From: CAVRGQ01 sp963720785
GTDB lineage: Bacteria > Actinomycetota > Acidimicrobiia > IMCC26256 > DASPTH01
Length of the DNA stretch: 64,000 nucleotides
Assembly (NCBI GenBank): GCA_963720785.1
Contig: CAVRGQ010000004.1
Coordinates: 682,001-746,000, forward strand
Direction of reading: 5' to 3'
Under the pieces are notes generated by a model. That model worked only from the letters and a program-made list of their open reading frames with translations, was not told the DNA's origin and did no database searches. Made by a program: the position numbers and the translations under genes. This document shows, in pieces, positions 63,443 to 64,000 of the stretch (position 1 is its first letter; the number at the start of each line of letters is the position of its first letter).

Positions 63443-64000
63443 CGAGCACTCCCGTGACCGCGGCGACCACCCGTGCGACATCCGGGCGCACCCAGTCCTC
63501 CACGAGCGCGGCGGGTGACGGCACGTCGTAGCCGGCGACGCGCGCCACGGGTGCCTGCAACGACCAGAACGCCTGCTCCTGGATCGTCGCGACGACTTCG
63601 GCGCCCACGCCCGCGGTGAGCGGTGCCTCGTGCACCACGACGACGCGGCCGGTGGCCTCGGTGACCCGCACGAGCGTGTCGATGTCGAGCGGCGACAGCG
63701 TGCGGAGGTCGACGACACCGACGGTCGCGCCGCGGGTGTCCGCGAGCGCGTCGGCCGCGGCGAGGACCACGGGCACCATCGCGCCCCAGGTGATCACCAC
63801 CGCGTCGCCCGGTTCGCGCACCACTGCGGCCTGGCCGAGCGGCACGAGGTGCTCGCCGTCGGGCACCTCACCGACGGTGCGGTAGCAGGGGATCGGTTCG
63901 AAGAACAGCACCGGGTCGGGGTCGCGGATCGCACTGGCGAGCAGGCCCTTCGCGTCGGCGGCGTTCGACGGCACCACGACCTTGAGCCCCGGGGTGTGCA
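63435..64000 (-). CDS. 2-oxoacid dehydrogenase E1 beta subunit, C-terminal part
   Basis: The last ~188 codons of a transketolase-like E1-beta subunit; the start lies beyond the right edge. Segments include TPGLKVVVPSNAADAKGLLASAIRDPDPVLFFEP, VITWGAMVPVVLAAADALA, VGVVDLRTLSPLDIDTLVRVTEATGRVVVVHEAP and GVGAEVVATIQEQAF, typical of BkdB/PdhB-type beta subunits. It is followed directly by the E2 gene with an eight-base overlap, so both are part of one operon with an E1-alpha gene expected upstream. Confidence 0.92.
   Translation of the reverse strand, partial: HTPGLKVVVPSNAADAKGLLASAIRDPDPVLFFEPIPCYRTVGEVPDGEHLVPLGQAAVVREPGDAVVITWGAMVPVVLAAADALADTRGATVGVVDLRTLSPLDIDTLVRVTEATGRVVVVHEAPLTAGVGAEVVATIQEQAFWSLQAPVARVAGYDVPSPAALVEDWVRPDVARVVAAVTGVLDA

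Overview
The window is very GC-rich, densely packed bacterial DNA. It uses many GTG (and some TTG) starts and many ATGA, GTGA or TGATG stop/start overlaps. Several features point to an actinobacterium: CarD, DisA with RadA, an RsrA-like zinc anti-sigma factor next to its sigma factor, DUF3263, a DUF2342 metalloprotease, GpgS and OtsA/OtsB. From positions 9281 to 39130 the gene order follows the Mycobacterium tuberculosis Rv3626c-Rv3579c block: DUF2342, tilS, hpt, ftsH, folE, folP, folB, folK, DUF2520, panC, panD, coaX, clpC, radA/disA, carD, ispD, ispF, cysS, rlmB. The differences (nadB-nadC between panD and coaX, no lysS or lsr2 before clpC) suggest a deep-branching actinobacterium, perhaps Acidimicrobiia. 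That placement is inference, not proof.

Layout. 1-9.2 kb: the end of a molybdenum hydroxylase large subunit, a Baeyer-Villiger-type monooxygenase, and a signalling/redox group (class III cyclase, cytochrome c lipoprotein, GGDEF cyclase, double cupredoxin, cNMP-binding protein), then an ECF sigma factor with its zinc anti-sigma factor. 9.3-22.4 kb: the housekeeping block for tRNA lysidine, purine salvage, FtsH, folate, pantothenate, NAD and CoA. 22.3-25.8 kb: three small minus-strand genes including a SHOCT protein, an aldo/keto reductase and a polyprenyl diphosphate synthase. 26-39.2 kb: clpC, an LppM-like lipoprotein, an ArsR/SRPBCC pair, HAD phosphatase, radA-disA, dienelactone hydrolase, a Crp-type regulator, carD, ispDF, cysS, rlmB and tRNA-Thr(TGT). 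39.2-45.5 kb: mixed metabolic genes, including a Coq4-like protein. 45.5-54.7 kb: genes for trehalose (otsB, otsA, treT) and glucosylglycerate precursors (glycerate kinase, gpgS), with tatA, two amidohydrolases and a methyltransferase. 54.7-57.8 kb: a large secreted metalloprotease with three exact-length 384-bp repeats. 57.9-64 kb: an SDR; a SAM-I riboswitch ahead of threonine synthase and a MoaD/ThiS-type protein; a ZIP metal transporter with an iron-box-like site; a DtxR-family regulator; and the E2 and E1-beta genes of a 2-oxoacid dehydrogenase that runs off the window.

Sixteen genes are broken by single-base (rarely two-base) indels although the protein on both sides is well conserved; clpC alone carries about twelve. 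No mobile elements, CRISPR arrays or rRNA genes were seen. The indels are best read as residual sequence errors dominated by insertions, so these genes are annotated as full-length spans with the shift positions given.

The most interesting biology is the SAM riboswitch-threonine synthase-sulfur carrier unit (58794-60585), which suggests a link between O-phosphohomoserine, protein thiocarboxylate and methionine synthesis. Next are a phosphatase-like protein with His in place of the catalytic Cys inside the folate operon, and a TerB/Coq4-like protein in a lineage expected to use menaquinone.
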